Below are positions 1 to 9,815 of a DNA stretch of 64,000 nt, piece after piece. A model generated the notes under the pieces. It was given only the letters and a program-made list of their open reading frames with translations, was not told the DNA's origin and searched no databases. Position 1 is the stretch's first letter, and every line of letters begins with the position of its first letter. This stretch comes from Zygosaccharomyces rouxii (Eukaryota; Ascomycota; Saccharomycetes; Saccharomycetales; Saccharomycetaceae): contig NC_012991.1 in assembly GCF_000026365.1 (NCBI RefSeq), positions 1,324,209 to 1,388,208 on the forward strand, written 5' to 3'. Both the position numbers and the translations under genes were made by a program.

Positions 1-1887
1 AATTACAATTTCAAGCCACAAGTTCGTAATGAAATTGAGAAGATTGAATGGCGTGATTTCAGAAAAATTCAAAAGACAATGCATAAATCTTCAGTGAGGT
101 ACTATTTGATAAACTCAATGATGAGACCGTTATCGATGTGGGTGAGACGCCAGAAACACATTATTGGCGATGATCAATTGAGACAATATGCAGAGGACCA
201 ATTGAAATTGTTACTGGGTATTACCAAGGAGGAACAAGTAGACCCTGGGAGAGAACTGCTCAATATGTTACACTCTGCAGTTCAGCAGCAAGAGGAGAAA
301 CCAGAAAATCCTCAAGAAACTGCAAAGGGAGAGCCCACTATACCGACTGCTGCAGCTCCTATGGTAAATCAAATGATGTTTCCTCAGATCATGCCTCCGG
401 CTGTAATGGGATTCCGTCCCTTTGCGCCTTTCCCCTTTATGAATGGAAATGTACCGCCATTTATGGGCCCACACAGGGCTCCTGGTATACCGCCCATTGA
501 TACTCAGCAACAGCCACAACAACACCAACATGGTACTTTACCAACACCATTGGGTCCAGGTAATCCTCCACAGGCAATTCCTACCCCTGATGTATCGTCA
601 TTATCAAGACCGGCATTCGCACAAGAGCAACTTAATGAAAATCATCAAAGATCAGATACTTCGTCGAAACAGCTGTTAGAATTACTAAATTCCAAAAATA
701 GATCTGAACAACAAAGAGAAAGACCCGATACAAACGAATCAACTCAAGAAGAAGACTCTACACCTCCAGGGAGTGCATCTTCCGATTTATTAAATATTTT
801 GAAAAAATCCCAATTAAAATCAGAACCATTGGTAACACCCTATAGTCAAAATAATGGTCATGAAAAATTACCATCACAAGATGGGTATGAAGAGTTTGAA
901 AGTAGCTCAGAAGGTAGCATTAATGAAGACAATCAACAAGAAGATGATGAACCAAACAGTAAATCAGATTCTGATGGATACGAAGATTTTGAAAGTGACG
1001 TAAGTGAAGAACACTTTAAAGAACCAACACCACCACCAAAACCAGTGGCTCAGGAAGCCGTAAAACAAGATATCAACAAGGAACCTAAGGAACCTAAGGA
1101 ATTCAAGGGAGCTAACCACCATATTGGTTTCAGGGAAGAATCGCCTGCTCCTACTGAAGGTGCTAAACCAAAACCTAAGATCAAATTGTTAAAACGTGGT
1201 GAAAATTTGGCGGATGTACTTCCCAAGCAATCGCCACCATTATCAACATCCGAAAAATCACCTTCTTCAGAGGATTTGTTGGGTCTTTTGAAAAAACCTC
1301 ACAATAGTAGTAAACCTCAAGAGTCTTCTGAAGAGTCTTTGAAACAAACTGGAGAACCTGTAAGACAAGTGTCAGTTCCTCCAGTTAACCAATCACCTTT
1401 GCATTTTTCTCAACAACCAGATGTTCAGCATCATCAACAACAACCTGAGAATATACTTCCACAATTTCCACAGCCAATCGATATTGCGGTGCCAAAGTTA
1501 CAGCAATCACCAGAGGAAGAATTATTGGGCATGTTGAGAAAGGGCCAATCCCCTCAACCTCAACAAGACGATCTTAACAACCAAGAATCCGATTCTCATC
1601 GATTGCTGGAAGTTCTGAAAAATCGTACCAAGAGAAATTCAATCGGTTCGCCGTTGTCAGAGCCCTCCGCTAGCCCTCATAACTTTACCAATGTGAACCC
1701 AGTGCTTCCCTCTGACTCACATGCTGCATCATCAGAGCTCTTGGGCATATTGAGGAGACCTATAAATGGTAATTCATCGAGTCCATCCCAAGTACCGTAC
1801 GGATCCATGGGAGATCCTTTCAAAACGGATTCTTCATATGGTGCTAGCCCCTCTAATGAACTTCTAGGAATTCTACATAGAAAATGA
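1..1887 (+). CDS. DCP2: mRNA-decapping enzyme Dcp2, 5'-truncated by window edge
   Basis: Catalytic subunit of the cytoplasmic Dcp1-Dcp2 decapping complex, which removes the m7G cap before 5'-3' decay. The frame is open from base 1, so the start and most of the Nudix domain lie outside the window. The first ~45 visible residues match the end of the Nudix fold and its Box B helix (EIEKIEWRDF, then SMMRPLSMW). The rest is a long low-complexity tail rich in Pro, Gln, Ser and acidic residues. It carries repeated leucine-rich short linear motifs of the type that bind Edc3 and Pat1 (GRELLNML, KQLLELL, SDLLNILKK, EDLLGLLKK, EELLGMLRK, RLLEVLK, SELLGILRR, NELLGILHRK), the last at the extreme C-terminus. 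It converges on NCS2 as in S. cerevisiae YNL118C/YNL119W. Identity is secure; the full length is unknown. Confidence 0.96.
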   Translation, partial: NYNFKPQVRNEIEKIEWRDFRKIQKTMHKSSVRYYLINSMMRPLSMWVRRQKHIIGDDQLRQYAEDQLKLLLGITKEEQVDPGRELLNMLHSAVQQQEEKPENPQETAKGEPTIPTAAAPMVNQMMFPQIMPPAVMGFRPFAPFPFMNGNVPPFMGPHRAPGIPPIDTQQQPQQHQHGTLPTPLGPGNPPQAIPTPDVSSLSRPAFAQEQLNENHQRSDTSSKQLLELLNSKNRSEQQRERPDTNESTQEEDSTPPGSASSDLLNILKKSQLKSEPLVTPYSQNNGHEKLPSQDGYEEFESSSEGSINEDNQQEDDEPNSKSDSDGYEDFESDVSEEHFKEPTPPPKPVAQEAVKQDINKEPKEPKEFKGANHHIGFREESPAPTEGAKPKPKIKLLKRGENLADVLPKQSPPLSTSEKSPSSEDLLGLLKKPHNSSKPQESSEESLKQTGEPVRQVSVPPVNQSPLHFSQQPDVQHHQQQPENILPQFPQPIDIAVPKLQQSPEEELLGMLRKGQSPQPQQDDLNNQESDSHRLLEVLKNRTKRNSIGSPLSEPSASPHNFTNVNPVLPSDSHAASSELLGILRRPINGNSSSPSQVPYGSMGDPFKTDSSYGASPSNELLGILHRK

Positions 1888-2012
1888 GGCAATCAAGAGA
1901 AAAAAAAAAAAAAAAAAAAAAACACAAAAATGGTTAAATAGTTGATTAGTCTTGATGAATTAAGTTATGTGAAAAAAAAAATAAAATAGAGGTGCTGTTT
2001 GACAACTGTAAA
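1888..2012. terminator. convergent DCP2/NCS2 3' region with A23 tract
   Basis: This is a 125 bp gap between two converging genes. An uninterrupted run of 23 A on the + strand (1900-1922) begins 13 bp after the DCP2 stop, followed by A-rich sequence. It probably holds the 3' ends of both transcripts; the role is inferred from position and composition. Confidence 0.5.
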
Positions 2013-3398
2013 TTAGTCTTCTTCATCTGCCAGCACGAATTCCTCTAGCGTTTGATTAAGTTCTCGATCGGTGCTCTGTGGCCAAGTGACACATTTGTTC
2101 TTGACACCGCCTAATGTAACTACACAGCCGTAGCATAGTGGTGCGTCTTCACCTTGTGAAGAGACCGATTTCATCAGTTCAAGGTACTCGTCTCTTTCTC
2201 TTCGCAGATTGGATTCGTACCACTTCTCATACAATTGCTTGTCTTCTTGAGTTTCTGGAGGACAACCATTGTTAATAGTAATTGATTGTAACCACTCAGA
2301 TCCCCTTGTGTGAATATTACCTTGACACAGGGAACATTTGACATTCGGTTCAATCAACTTTGGTTCAGCTAATTTATCGGCGGTTCTCACCACTGTTGAA
2401 ATGACATTTGAATAATCTCCTTCGATATCATCAAAGTATTTTCTAACCATTTCATTAATGGTCATATTTTTTATAAGTTTACCACTGGCCTTCGTCTCAC
2501 AACGTTTCTGTAAAAGTAAAGTATCTTGAGCTGTATAATTGACCAAATGTTTATCGAGACCAGCTGAGTAGCAGTATGCATCAACTTCTGAAAGCAAGAC
2601 ATCTTTTAACGGATATAGATGCCTAAATTTTCCACTATAATCTTGATCTAATTGTGAACTGTCGAAGAGAGAATTAATATGTTCACCTCTACCTTTTACA
2701 ACTAAAGACATGGTTTCATCCGCTAATTTCGTCATTGAATGTCCCCATAAAATTGCTTTGTGATTATGTTGGTATGCATATCTTTTCACCAGACGCCTAA
2801 TGATAAATGTCAATAAGTCTTCCCTGGACGATCGGTTGGGGCATTGTTCTAATAAATCTTTCAGGTTGTACGGATCAGAATCCAGCTTAGAACTGCACAG
2901 ATAATCATCATTAATGATCAGTTTTTCAAACTCCTGTCCATCGAAAAACGATTCTAAGTTAATAAAATGAAATTTAATATTTTCTTGGTTATCTCTGTAC
3001 CTTGCCGCCGACAATTCTTCGACACGGTTTTTCAAATCCTGAAATTCAGATTCTAAATAGCACAATAAGACATCAACATAAAACCCAGTTCTGCCTCTCT
3101 GTGTAGATTTTTGTTCATTCAAAGTATCGTTCAGGACATCTAACATCACTGTAGAAGATGAACCGAGCGACAGCGGAGCTAGGATTCGTGATGAGCTATT
3201 TTGAGCGTCTGCTTGTTCAGCACTTCTGACCTTGTCTTGATGCATGACTTTAAATATATCTTGAAAGTATGGATCAGACATCATCTGTTTCCTCTGTTTG
3301 GAAGAGATGAATTTACAAAAGCATCGGCTGCAAAAGTGTTCCTTTCTGGAAAGAATCACTGCTGGTTCACCACATCTTTTACACAGAGGTTCGGTCAT
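2013..3398 (-). CDS. NCS2: cytoplasmic tRNA 2-thiolation protein 2 (Ncs2/Ctu2)
   Basis: Partner of Ncs6 in the Urm1-dependent thiolation of wobble uridine in cytosolic tRNAs for Lys, Gln and Glu. I start at the ATG at 3398 (461 aa); the frame stays open 5 codons further up but has no earlier ATG. The N-terminus has a zinc-binding-like cluster (CKRC at residues 6-9, CSRC at 23-26). A second pair of Cys motifs lies near the C-terminus (CSLC, CYGC), as in the Ctu2 family. Length is close to the S. cerevisiae protein (493 aa). It converges on DCP2 with 125 bp between stops. Upstream, a ~385 bp gap with pentanucleotide repeats separates it from PCC1. Confidence 0.92.
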   Translation of the reverse strand: MTEPLCKRCGEPAVILSRKEHFCSRCFCKFISSKQRKQMMSDPYFQDIFKVMHQDKVRSAEQADAQNSSSRILAPLSLGSSSTVMLDVLNDTLNEQKSTQRGRTGFYVDVLLCYLESEFQDLKNRVEELSAARYRDNQENIKFHFINLESFFDGQEFEKLIINDDYLCSSKLDSDPYNLKDLLEQCPNRSSREDLLTFIIRRLVKRYAYQHNHKAILWGHSMTKLADETMSLVVKGRGEHINSLFDSSQLDQDYSGKFRHLYPLKDVLLSEVDAYCYSAGLDKHLVNYTAQDTLLLQKRCETKASGKLIKNMTINEMVRKYFDDIEGDYSNVISTVVRTADKLAEPKLIEPNVKCSLCQGNIHTRGSEWLQSITINNGCPPETQEDKQLYEKWYESNLRRERDEYLELMKSVSSQGEDAPLCYGCVVTLGGVKNKCVTWPQSTDRELNQTLEEFVLADEED

Positions 3399-3783
3399 GA
3401 TAAATAGGCTCAAATGATAGACTCTATCGGCTATTCTCTATTTATTCGTTCTTATTTGATTAGTGCTAGTGTCGATATGAGATGAGATGATATGAGATGA
3501 GATGAGCTGAAAAATCCATATCGCTGGACACGAACCGGAGTCAAGACCAACGGCTAAGAGAGATCCAGTGTATCTACAGGCTCAATTTCAAAAGCCTTTT
3601 AACACCTACAATCTCTTCTTAGTTTTCAAATGAGCCTGCTCTTGCCAGACTTTTTCCTACTACCTTCTTACTGATTGATTTTACGTGTACATAAGCAAGT
3701 ATTTCCGTATACCTGTTGAAGTTGTAGACCGAGCCTTCTTGAAATTCTAAGACACATTAGTGGGAAACAAGAAAAGAAAGAGA
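3399..3783. promoter_or_regulatory. divergent NCS2/PCC1 intergenic region
   Basis: This 385 bp interval separates divergently transcribed NCS2 and PCC1 and should hold both promoters. The notable element is a (GATGA)-type pentanucleotide repeat at 3475-3509 ending GATGAGCTGAAAAATCC. It resembles the PAC-type GATGAG motif followed by a TGAAAA stretch. No gene was seen. The S. cerevisiae neighbours differ on the two sides, so a rearrangement junction falls in or near this interval. Confidence 0.5.
3475..3509. repeat. GATGA pentanucleotide microsatellite
   Basis: Imperfect head-to-tail copies of ATGAG/GATGA lie in the NCS2/PCC1 promoter region. A similar repeat on the opposite strand occurs at 21686-21712 in the UBP7/BAS1 divergent promoter. 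Confidence 0.75.
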
Positions 3784-4114
3784 ATGATAAACATGAATCA
3801 TTTAGACCACAATCTGTATGTTATCTTACTTGCATCTTTCTCTACAGGTTCAAATTTACTAATGCACATCCCCATGTAGCCATCTAACAATACCCTTCCC
3901 TAACGACAGGTACTCCGAAGTCGCTGTCAAAGTGCTTAGACCTGACCCGATACTAAGGCCTGAGGATTTCCAAGTTGAATACAAGAGTAAGGGTAATTTG
4001 CTAGAAATCGATTTTAAGAGCGTTGATGATAGGGTTTTACGTGTTGGAGTAAGTAGCGTTATAGACAGTGTAAAAACTATCGTCGAAACTATCGATGAAC
4101 TGGATTATATGTAA
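3784..4114 (+). CDS. PCC1: KEOPS complex subunit Pcc1 (spliced gene, one intron)
   Basis: Small subunit of the KEOPS/EKC complex, needed for t6A modification of tRNA and for telomere and transcription functions. The gene is split: exon 1 3784-3815, intron 3816-3879, exon 2 3880-4114. The 64 nt intron has GTATGT at 3816, a TACTAAT branch site at 3857-3863 and TAG at 3877-3879. Splicing gives 88 aa, the same length as S. cerevisiae Pcc1. It restores the conserved N-terminal block LTIPFPNDRYSEVAVKVL followed by RPDP, and ends in a strongly conserved block (DDRVLRVGVSS, DSVKTIVE). A second in-frame ATG at 3793 could be the start instead. The order PCC1-ESL2 matches YKR095W-A/YKR096W. Confidence 0.9.
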
Positions 4115-4986
4115 AATTTAACGTTTAGCCGGAAAATCGATAATTTGAGTAAAACATAACCGCAAAACTATGCGAGTACTGGTAATCATGTCAACTAATA
4201 CTTTCTGAATGTATAATTTGAAGTCTTCAGGGCAGTATCGTAATACCCTTTTTTTACTCCCAAGAACCTTCAGCGGCTAAAACGATACCCGGACACAATA
4301 TAACGTTTTACCCTCAATTCCAAGCTAAACCTTACAAGAGCCAGCATATAACATTTTTGAGCCCTGCTTCGAATGTCTATTCAAAATCATCCTTTGCCAT
4401 ACAATCTATGTTCCATAATTTACATGTTAACATTATCTTCATTACTACTATCATTTAGAATGTACTGGTATCACTCACAACGAACGAAGGGCATATATTT
4501 ATTTTTTCCTTACCCCTGTGAAGAGAAAATTGCATTTTCTGTCGTTAGCACTGTTATCGATCGATTTAATGATTGTTTTCTTGATCTATTTGCTGGTCTG
4601 TTGATTTAAATTGGCAGTCTTCTCCTTTGGTATCAGCAGCTAGTTCGCAGTTTCAAGATCAATACACTTCATTACTGCTGAGTATATTCTGATCTAATCA
4701 CAAGGTGGTTCCTTTTTTATACATTCTATCTCATTTCGTTAAAGCCACGAAGCACTTCGTACTTTTTATCTTTTGTTAGATCAATAGAGTACTTCCTCCT
4801 TATATTACCATTACTATCAAAGAGGAACAGTTGATTTGTCTTTTAATTCCCTTGGGTTACAATAAGTGGTGGCAAAAAAATACACACAGATAGAAATACC
4901 CCTGGGTTCATAATATACTAAGAAAGAGGAAGAGCGGCGAAAGTGAGTGTTAGAGAGAAGGGCAATATCACTCATATTCATAATCG
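4115..4986. other. intergenic region, PCC1 3' end and ESL promoter
   Basis: About 870 bp without a supported gene. It holds the PCC1 terminator and the ESL promoter. It is AT-rich with a purine-rich stretch before the ESL start. I saw no tRNA and no convincing snoRNA boxes. The open frame at 4373-4609 has no recognisable content. Confidence 0.6.
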
Positions 4987-7900
4987 ATGATTGAAACTTT
5001 TAATCACGCTAAAAGGAGGCAAACTGATAAAAATACGAATGATTCTTCGATGATCGGTATGACACCAAGTTTTACAAATGAAATTAATAACAGCACCGGT
5101 GGTGTCGGAGATGCAAGTGCTGCAGCCCAGTCTGTGTTTGGTACAATAACTGGTGACCTAACAAGGGAAGATAGTGATAATAATAACAGTAATAATAACG
5201 GCGAAATGAATAATAGCAATAACATGAGTTCGAGTATAAATCCTAATGTGAATCCTAGTATAAATGCAAGTAACATTAATCCAAGACTGAAAAGGAGTAG
5301 TTCAAATACTTATAACTATGTGAGCGCAAATTTTGTTAAAAGACGACTGCCTAACCAAGAAGAAATTTTCCCACAACAATCACAGTTTCTAGACACAAGT
5401 CTAACAGGAGCAATTAATCAAAGTATTAGTGTTCCCAATACCCCATCAAAGGCACCGACTTCAAGAAGACCTAGTTTACCCAAGAAAGCTATTGACACTA
5501 GTAGTGCTAGCAATTATGGTGGTGCTGGTGGTGGCGGTACATATGCTCTAGGATCTCCTTATTGTTCATTACCAAATGTATCAACTTTCGTTTCCAATGT
5601 AGATTTAGCATCTAAAGCAGCTATAGAAAATTCAGTTCAAAAATTACCATGTTTAGAGAGAAATTCATCAAATTATTTACAAACAACTCCTTCACGATTG
5701 GACACACCTTATCTTTCTCAGGATCAAAATTCAAATAAATATTATCACCATGGCATTTCGGCATACCCACCAGTGAATAGTGGAGACAATAGTAACCATC
5801 ATAATAATATGAATACTAATTCAAATACTACTAATAATGATAATGATAATAACAATAACAATACTAATTATTATAATAATCATAACAATCGTCGTCAAAA
5901 TGAGACATCAAAGATAGCAGATATTCAGAATTCTGTTAGTGTGGCCAATACAAACAACAATAACAATTTCGATATCAAAGAAAACCGTGGTAATGGTGAT
6001 TGTAACCAAGATGGTAATAACAATAATGGAAATACTAATGAAAACAATTTCAATATGAATAACAACGGCAACAATAATAACAGTATTAATAACAGAAGTG
6101 GAAACAACGACGGCAGGGACAGCAACAACAACAGCAACAGCAACAGCAACAACAACAACAACGACAACAACAATAATAACGGTAACAGAGCCGTTCCATC
6201 GGTAGTAGTGCCTTCTAAGAGATCGAGTCAAGCTTTGGTGCAAAAGTTACAAGACATTTACAAAGTCATAGTAAAACAAGAAATTGAATTACAGGAGAGA
6301 TGCTCACAATTGACTACTTCACAAACGACAGAATTGAAAAATCTTTGGACGATCTACAAGATAAATTCAGATCTAATCAACAATTACGTTACTTTTCTAA
6401 CTACAGCTCTTTTACCTTCACAAACGGAACAGGATATACTAATAGGTGAAGAAATTGTTGAAATATATAGAATTGAAAGGAGACTTTGGGTTTATGGTAC
6501 CATAACATTTCTGGACATCTTTAAAAACTTCTCCAATTTTATGGATCCTGAAGTCTGCTGTCAATTCATTACTCATGTTTTCATTTCAATTTCGAATATG
6601 CTAGGTGACATTCCACCTAAATATGGAATTCCATGGTTGCAAAGACTTGGTGATTTATCACGAATGGCAATCGCACTATATCCATCAGGTTTTATAGATT
6701 GGAAACTAAGTGCAGAACATTGGTATATGGAGGCGATGAAATTTACTTATAGTCATGGGAAATTGTACTATCACATGTCGACTGTTCAACAGAACACTTT
6801 GGAAGCATTTGTTAACTTAGGTAAAAGTGTCTTTTGCCAAGACACTTTTATCCCATCTCAACAGTATATGCAATTAGTAATTGATAACATTTATCAGAGA
6901 GCCTTTGTGGAAAGAAATAACGGTAATCATAGAAATACTCAATTAATCGAATATTTGAAACATAGTGAAGTTATGCTGTTACCAAGTTTTTTGGAATCTG
7001 CAGATTTACAACAAGTGGTACTCATCTATTTCAAGGCCAAATTTGGTTGTGATTCCAATAATGTTAACATTTTTGATACAAGAAAGATGTTTTGTCAAAA
7101 TCCTGATTATCTAAGATATTTCTTTAGACATGCTCCTGCATTTGCAGAATCTCATATTTTACAATTAGTTGGATTTGGTGATCCGAAGAATCCATTCGCA
7201 TTACTCTTCGAATTACCAAGATTTCTAAAAGATAGAAAAGATAAGAAGGAAAAAAGAAGAACAAAATCAACTACAGTGACTGAAACTTCAAGTACTATGG
7301 CTATAGACGATTTAGAGGACGAACAATCTGATAGAATGTCAACGCCAGAAGGATTTTTTGGAAATATTGAGACTTTAAGATTCCCATATTCAGTGCCTTC
7401 TAATTTAGAAATTTGGAATGAATCCTTAAACTATATTAATATGACCAGTCTTAAATGTAGTATGGTTGTTTTACAAAAATTTTTGAAAGGACCACTAGTG
7501 GTTGCACTTCCTCATTTTATGCCCTGGACTTATTTCATCATTTCTTTGGCTTACAAAATCAAGGATTTAAACCATGAATCTAGTCGAAAATTCTGGGTTG
7601 AATTTGTGGATCGTATTTTCCCCTGGAATACAATCGTTAGCTTCTTAAATGTCCTCATAGCTTATATGCTCGATAACAGTTGGAAGTCATCGCTAGTTGA
7701 CTCTCTTTGTGGACAGTATTCATCAATGGGGTTAGAAGATCTTTTGGATTATTTCAATAATAACGAAGTATTACCAGAAGTTTGGAAATGTTGGGGTACC
7801 CTTTGGTTTGATACTATCTGTAATAAGGAACAAAGCCATGTGGAAGATCTTGAAAGTGTCGGGATTAAAAACCATATGTTTTTAGATGCACCTATAGATG

Positions 7901-9105
7901 GGATTGCATTTGATGCTAACGATGAAAGTGGCGAGAACTTTTGGAAGAGAGCATGTAGAATAATCTTTCTTTTCAAAGGATTGGCAGAAAATTTCCCGAT
8001 TGGTATTACTTTAAGTCCAGTGGCCCCTGTCTATTGTAGAAGAAATGACGTTAGTCCATATCATATACTAAAGAGCTTCTCATTTAAGTTGAGAAGAGGA
8101 TCAGACTCGGAATTGGTTCCAATGAATCCTCCTCAGCCATCGACAACAGCGATAGATTTGGACCATTTGAAAAATACTTTGGAAATTTTTGAAGAAGCCA
8201 GTTGGGAGAATATTCATATGGATACAATCCCGATGCTAAGTGTGATAGAAGGTGAAAGTATTTTTGATTATGCTGGTTATAGGAGGTTGCATCCAGATTA
8301 TTTCTCCTATGATAAAAACGGTGAATTCTTAAGTGCTTCGCTGTACACATCATGGTACGCCAACAATAATACAAATAATACTGGAGTTATACCGGCTCAT
8401 GGGAGCGACGTTGATTCTCAAAGGGATGCCGTTCAAAGTGTCCAAGAGATGCATATTTTCAACCAAATCATGGAACCTGGATACTGTGGTGGATTTGCAG
8501 ATGATTTATTTTTAAGAGATGCCCTTTATCAAACGGCACATTCTAGTACCACGTATTTCGTTCTCGATACTACAACGTGGTTAAGACATTTCGGCCACAT
8601 TTACAAATTGGCTTCTAGTGGAGTTTTGAAATTTGCCATATGTCTAACCACTTTCCACGAATTAAGATTTTTACGTAAGCCCAAGGATGAAAATGTAGTG
8701 GAAGCAGCTACAAGGGCTATTATTACGGTAAGACAACTTTACAGTGAAGGTAAACTTTTGCCTCTGAGGTTTACTGGTAATGTTGCCACACATATTGAAG
8801 AACACTTAGAATTTGAGGAAAAAATTACATGGAGATCACACGTGGATGAATTTGTGATTGAAGCGGTCTATAAGGCTCAATCCAAATTTCAAGAGATGAA
8901 TCAATTACAGCTTGAACAAGAGGAGCAGCAGCATCAACTAAGGGCTCATGATGATAGATCCGGATTAAAATTTGTTGTACTGGTTACGGACGATTCTAAT
9001 ATGAGGAAAAAAGCTCAGGACCAGGATGTCCGTACCTTTAGTACTAAATTTGTCTTTTCACTATGCAATTCAATTGGATTGCGAAGTAAAATTTGTACTA
9101 ATTAG
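4987..9105 (+). CDS. ESL1/ESL2: EST1-like protein with C-terminal PIN domain (Esl1/Esl2)
   Basis: Single-copy counterpart of S. cerevisiae Esl1 (YIL151C) and Esl2 (YKR096W), large cytoplasmic proteins with an Est1/14-3-3-like helical domain and a PIN domain, linked to mRNA decay. The product is 1372 aa, longer than either paralog because of an Asn-rich N-terminal third; residues ~260-405 are dominated by poly-Asn with interspersed Asp and Ser. The helical Est1-like region spans roughly residues 420-1000. The C-terminal PIN domain (~1180-1372) shows the expected acidic positions: Asp in FVLDTTTW, Glu in TFHELRFL and Asp in LVTDDSNM. It ends with the family's conserved tail (FSLCNSIG, CTN). Its stop overlaps the stop of the convergent downstream gene by 4 bp. 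Confidence 0.93.
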   Translation: MIETFNHAKRRQTDKNTNDSSMIGMTPSFTNEINNSTGGVGDASAAAQSVFGTITGDLTREDSDNNNSNNNGEMNNSNNMSSSINPNVNPSINASNINPRLKRSSSNTYNYVSANFVKRRLPNQEEIFPQQSQFLDTSLTGAINQSISVPNTPSKAPTSRRPSLPKKAIDTSSASNYGGAGGGGTYALGSPYCSLPNVSTFVSNVDLASKAAIENSVQKLPCLERNSSNYLQTTPSRLDTPYLSQDQNSNKYYHHGISAYPPVNSGDNSNHHNNMNTNSNTTNNDNDNNNNNTNYYNNHNNRRQNETSKIADIQNSVSVANTNNNNNFDIKENRGNGDCNQDGNNNNGNTNENNFNMNNNGNNNNSINNRSGNNDGRDSNNNSNSNSNNNNNDNNNNNGNRAVPSVVVPSKRSSQALVQKLQDIYKVIVKQEIELQERCSQLTTSQTTELKNLWTIYKINSDLINNYVTFLTTALLPSQTEQDILIGEEIVEIYRIERRLWVYGTITFLDIFKNFSNFMDPEVCCQFITHVFISISNMLGDIPPKYGIPWLQRLGDLSRMAIALYPSGFIDWKLSAEHWYMEAMKFTYSHGKLYYHMSTVQQNTLEAFVNLGKSVFCQDTFIPSQQYMQLVIDNIYQRAFVERNNGNHRNTQLIEYLKHSEVMLLPSFLESADLQQVVLIYFKAKFGCDSNNVNIFDTRKMFCQNPDYLRYFFRHAPAFAESHILQLVGFGDPKNPFALLFELPRFLKDRKDKKEKRRTKSTTVTETSSTMAIDDLEDEQSDRMSTPEGFFGNIETLRFPYSVPSNLEIWNESLNYINMTSLKCSMVVLQKFLKGPLVVALPHFMPWTYFIISLAYKIKDLNHESSRKFWVEFVDRIFPWNTIVSFLNVLIAYMLDNSWKSSLVDSLCGQYSSMGLEDLLDYFNNNEVLPEVWKCWGTLWFDTICNKEQSHVEDLESVGIKNHMFLDAPIDGIAFDANDESGENFWKRACRIIFLFKGLAENFPIGITLSPVAPVYCRRNDVSPYHILKSFSFKLRRGSDSELVPMNPPQPSTTAIDLDHLKNTLEIFEEASWENIHMDTIPMLSVIEGESIFDYAGYRRLHPDYFSYDKNGEFLSASLYTSWYANNNTNNTGVIPAHGSDVDSQRDAVQSVQEMHIFNQIMEPGYCGGFADDLFLRDALYQTAHSSTTYFVLDTTTWLRHFGHIYKLASSGVLKFAICLTTFHELRFLRKPKDENVVEAATRAIITVRQLYSEGKLLPLRFTGNVATHIEEHLEFEEKITWRSHVDEFVIEAVYKAQSKFQEMNQLQLEQEEQQHQLRAHDDRSGLKFVVLVTDDSNMRKKAQDQDVRTFSTKFVFSLCNSIGLRSKICTN
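5755..6190 (+). repeat. poly-Asn coding low-complexity tract
   Basis: AAT/AAC-rich trinucleotide repeat inside the ESL gene, encoding long Asn runs. Both AAT and AAC are used and the frame is kept. Minus-strand open frames here (poly-Val/Leu) are artefacts of the repeat. Confidence 0.85.
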
Positions 9106-9815
9106 AGAAATTTCCATTTTAAGTACCAATTCATATCATTGTATAACGTTAAACAGCATTTTGAACAAATGGCCAATCTGGAAGGTGAATTTACAAATTT
9201 CGGTATTGCTTTATGCGAGTGTAAAATGGCCCTTTTAACCCTCGGGTCATCAGATATTACCATTATTTCAAAAGGCGATAACCAAATTGCATGCCTTATA
9301 TCGACTAAAATATCATAATTTTGATTTTGTTGTGATGTCTTTACCATAAGGTTAAAATCGTTTAATGCGCAAATTAACTGGGTAACTAAATTAGTTTTTT
9401 TCTTATCAGCACTAGAAGCACACTTCTCATTATCATCACGTATACGCCTGCGTAACGTGTAACTATCTCTAATATCCTCTCCTCTTGCTATGTTTGTCGT
9501 CGTTATCGGCTGAGATAATTTCGACACTTTAGAATTCTGTAAAATAGAATCCAAAGGTTTAGCATTATTTGACTCTTGGCTAGCAACCACATATGATTTT
9601 TGATTTATCGACGAAAGTGGTTTTCTTTTAAAGCTTGCATGTTCTATTTTCTTTGAACCACATAGCGAAGTAACGTTAACATTTTTGGATTCAAGTGGTA
9701 AGTTTTTCCTCGTTGATAATAGTGATGAAGATTTATATGCCAACTGACTCAGTCTTAAAGCACCTGGATTCTTGCTTCGAGCATCTCTGTATAAATCTGA
9801 GCCTTTTCGATCCAT
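9102..9815 (-). CDS. uncharacterised protein, positional equivalent of YIL152W
   Basis: A 237 aa protein from the ATG at 9815. I do not recognise a domain. It is basic and Ser/Lys-rich in its N-terminal half, while the C-terminal ~100 residues look more ordered, with alternating hydrophobic and charged segments. Its place between ESL1 and RRD1, its strand and its length agree with S. cerevisiae YIL152W (about 235 aa, function unknown), so I assign it on synteny rather than on clear sequence memory. Its TAA stop shares bases with the TAG of the ESL gene (overlap 9102-9105). PCK1 lies divergently on the other side. Confidence 0.7.
   Translation of the reverse strand: MDRKGSDLYRDARSKNPGALRLSQLAYKSSSLLSTRKNLPLESKNVNVTSLCGSKKIEHASFKRKPLSSINQKSYVVASQESNNAKPLDSILQNSKVSKLSQPITTTNIARGEDIRDSYTLRRRIRDDNEKCASSADKKKTNLVTQLICALNDFNLMVKTSQQNQNYDILVDIRHAIWLSPFEIMVISDDPRVKRAILHSHKAIPKFVNSPSRLAICSKCCLTLYNDMNWYLKWKFL

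Noticed and set aside
3784..3909. Alternative PCC1 splicing using CAG at 3909
   Set aside because: It deletes the conserved LTIPFPNDR block. The TAG at 3879 restores that block and the family length.
5908..6243. Minus-strand open frames rich in Val, Ile and Leu
   Set aside because: They are antisense to the Asn-repeat region of the ESL gene; the composition is dictated by the trinucleotide repeat.
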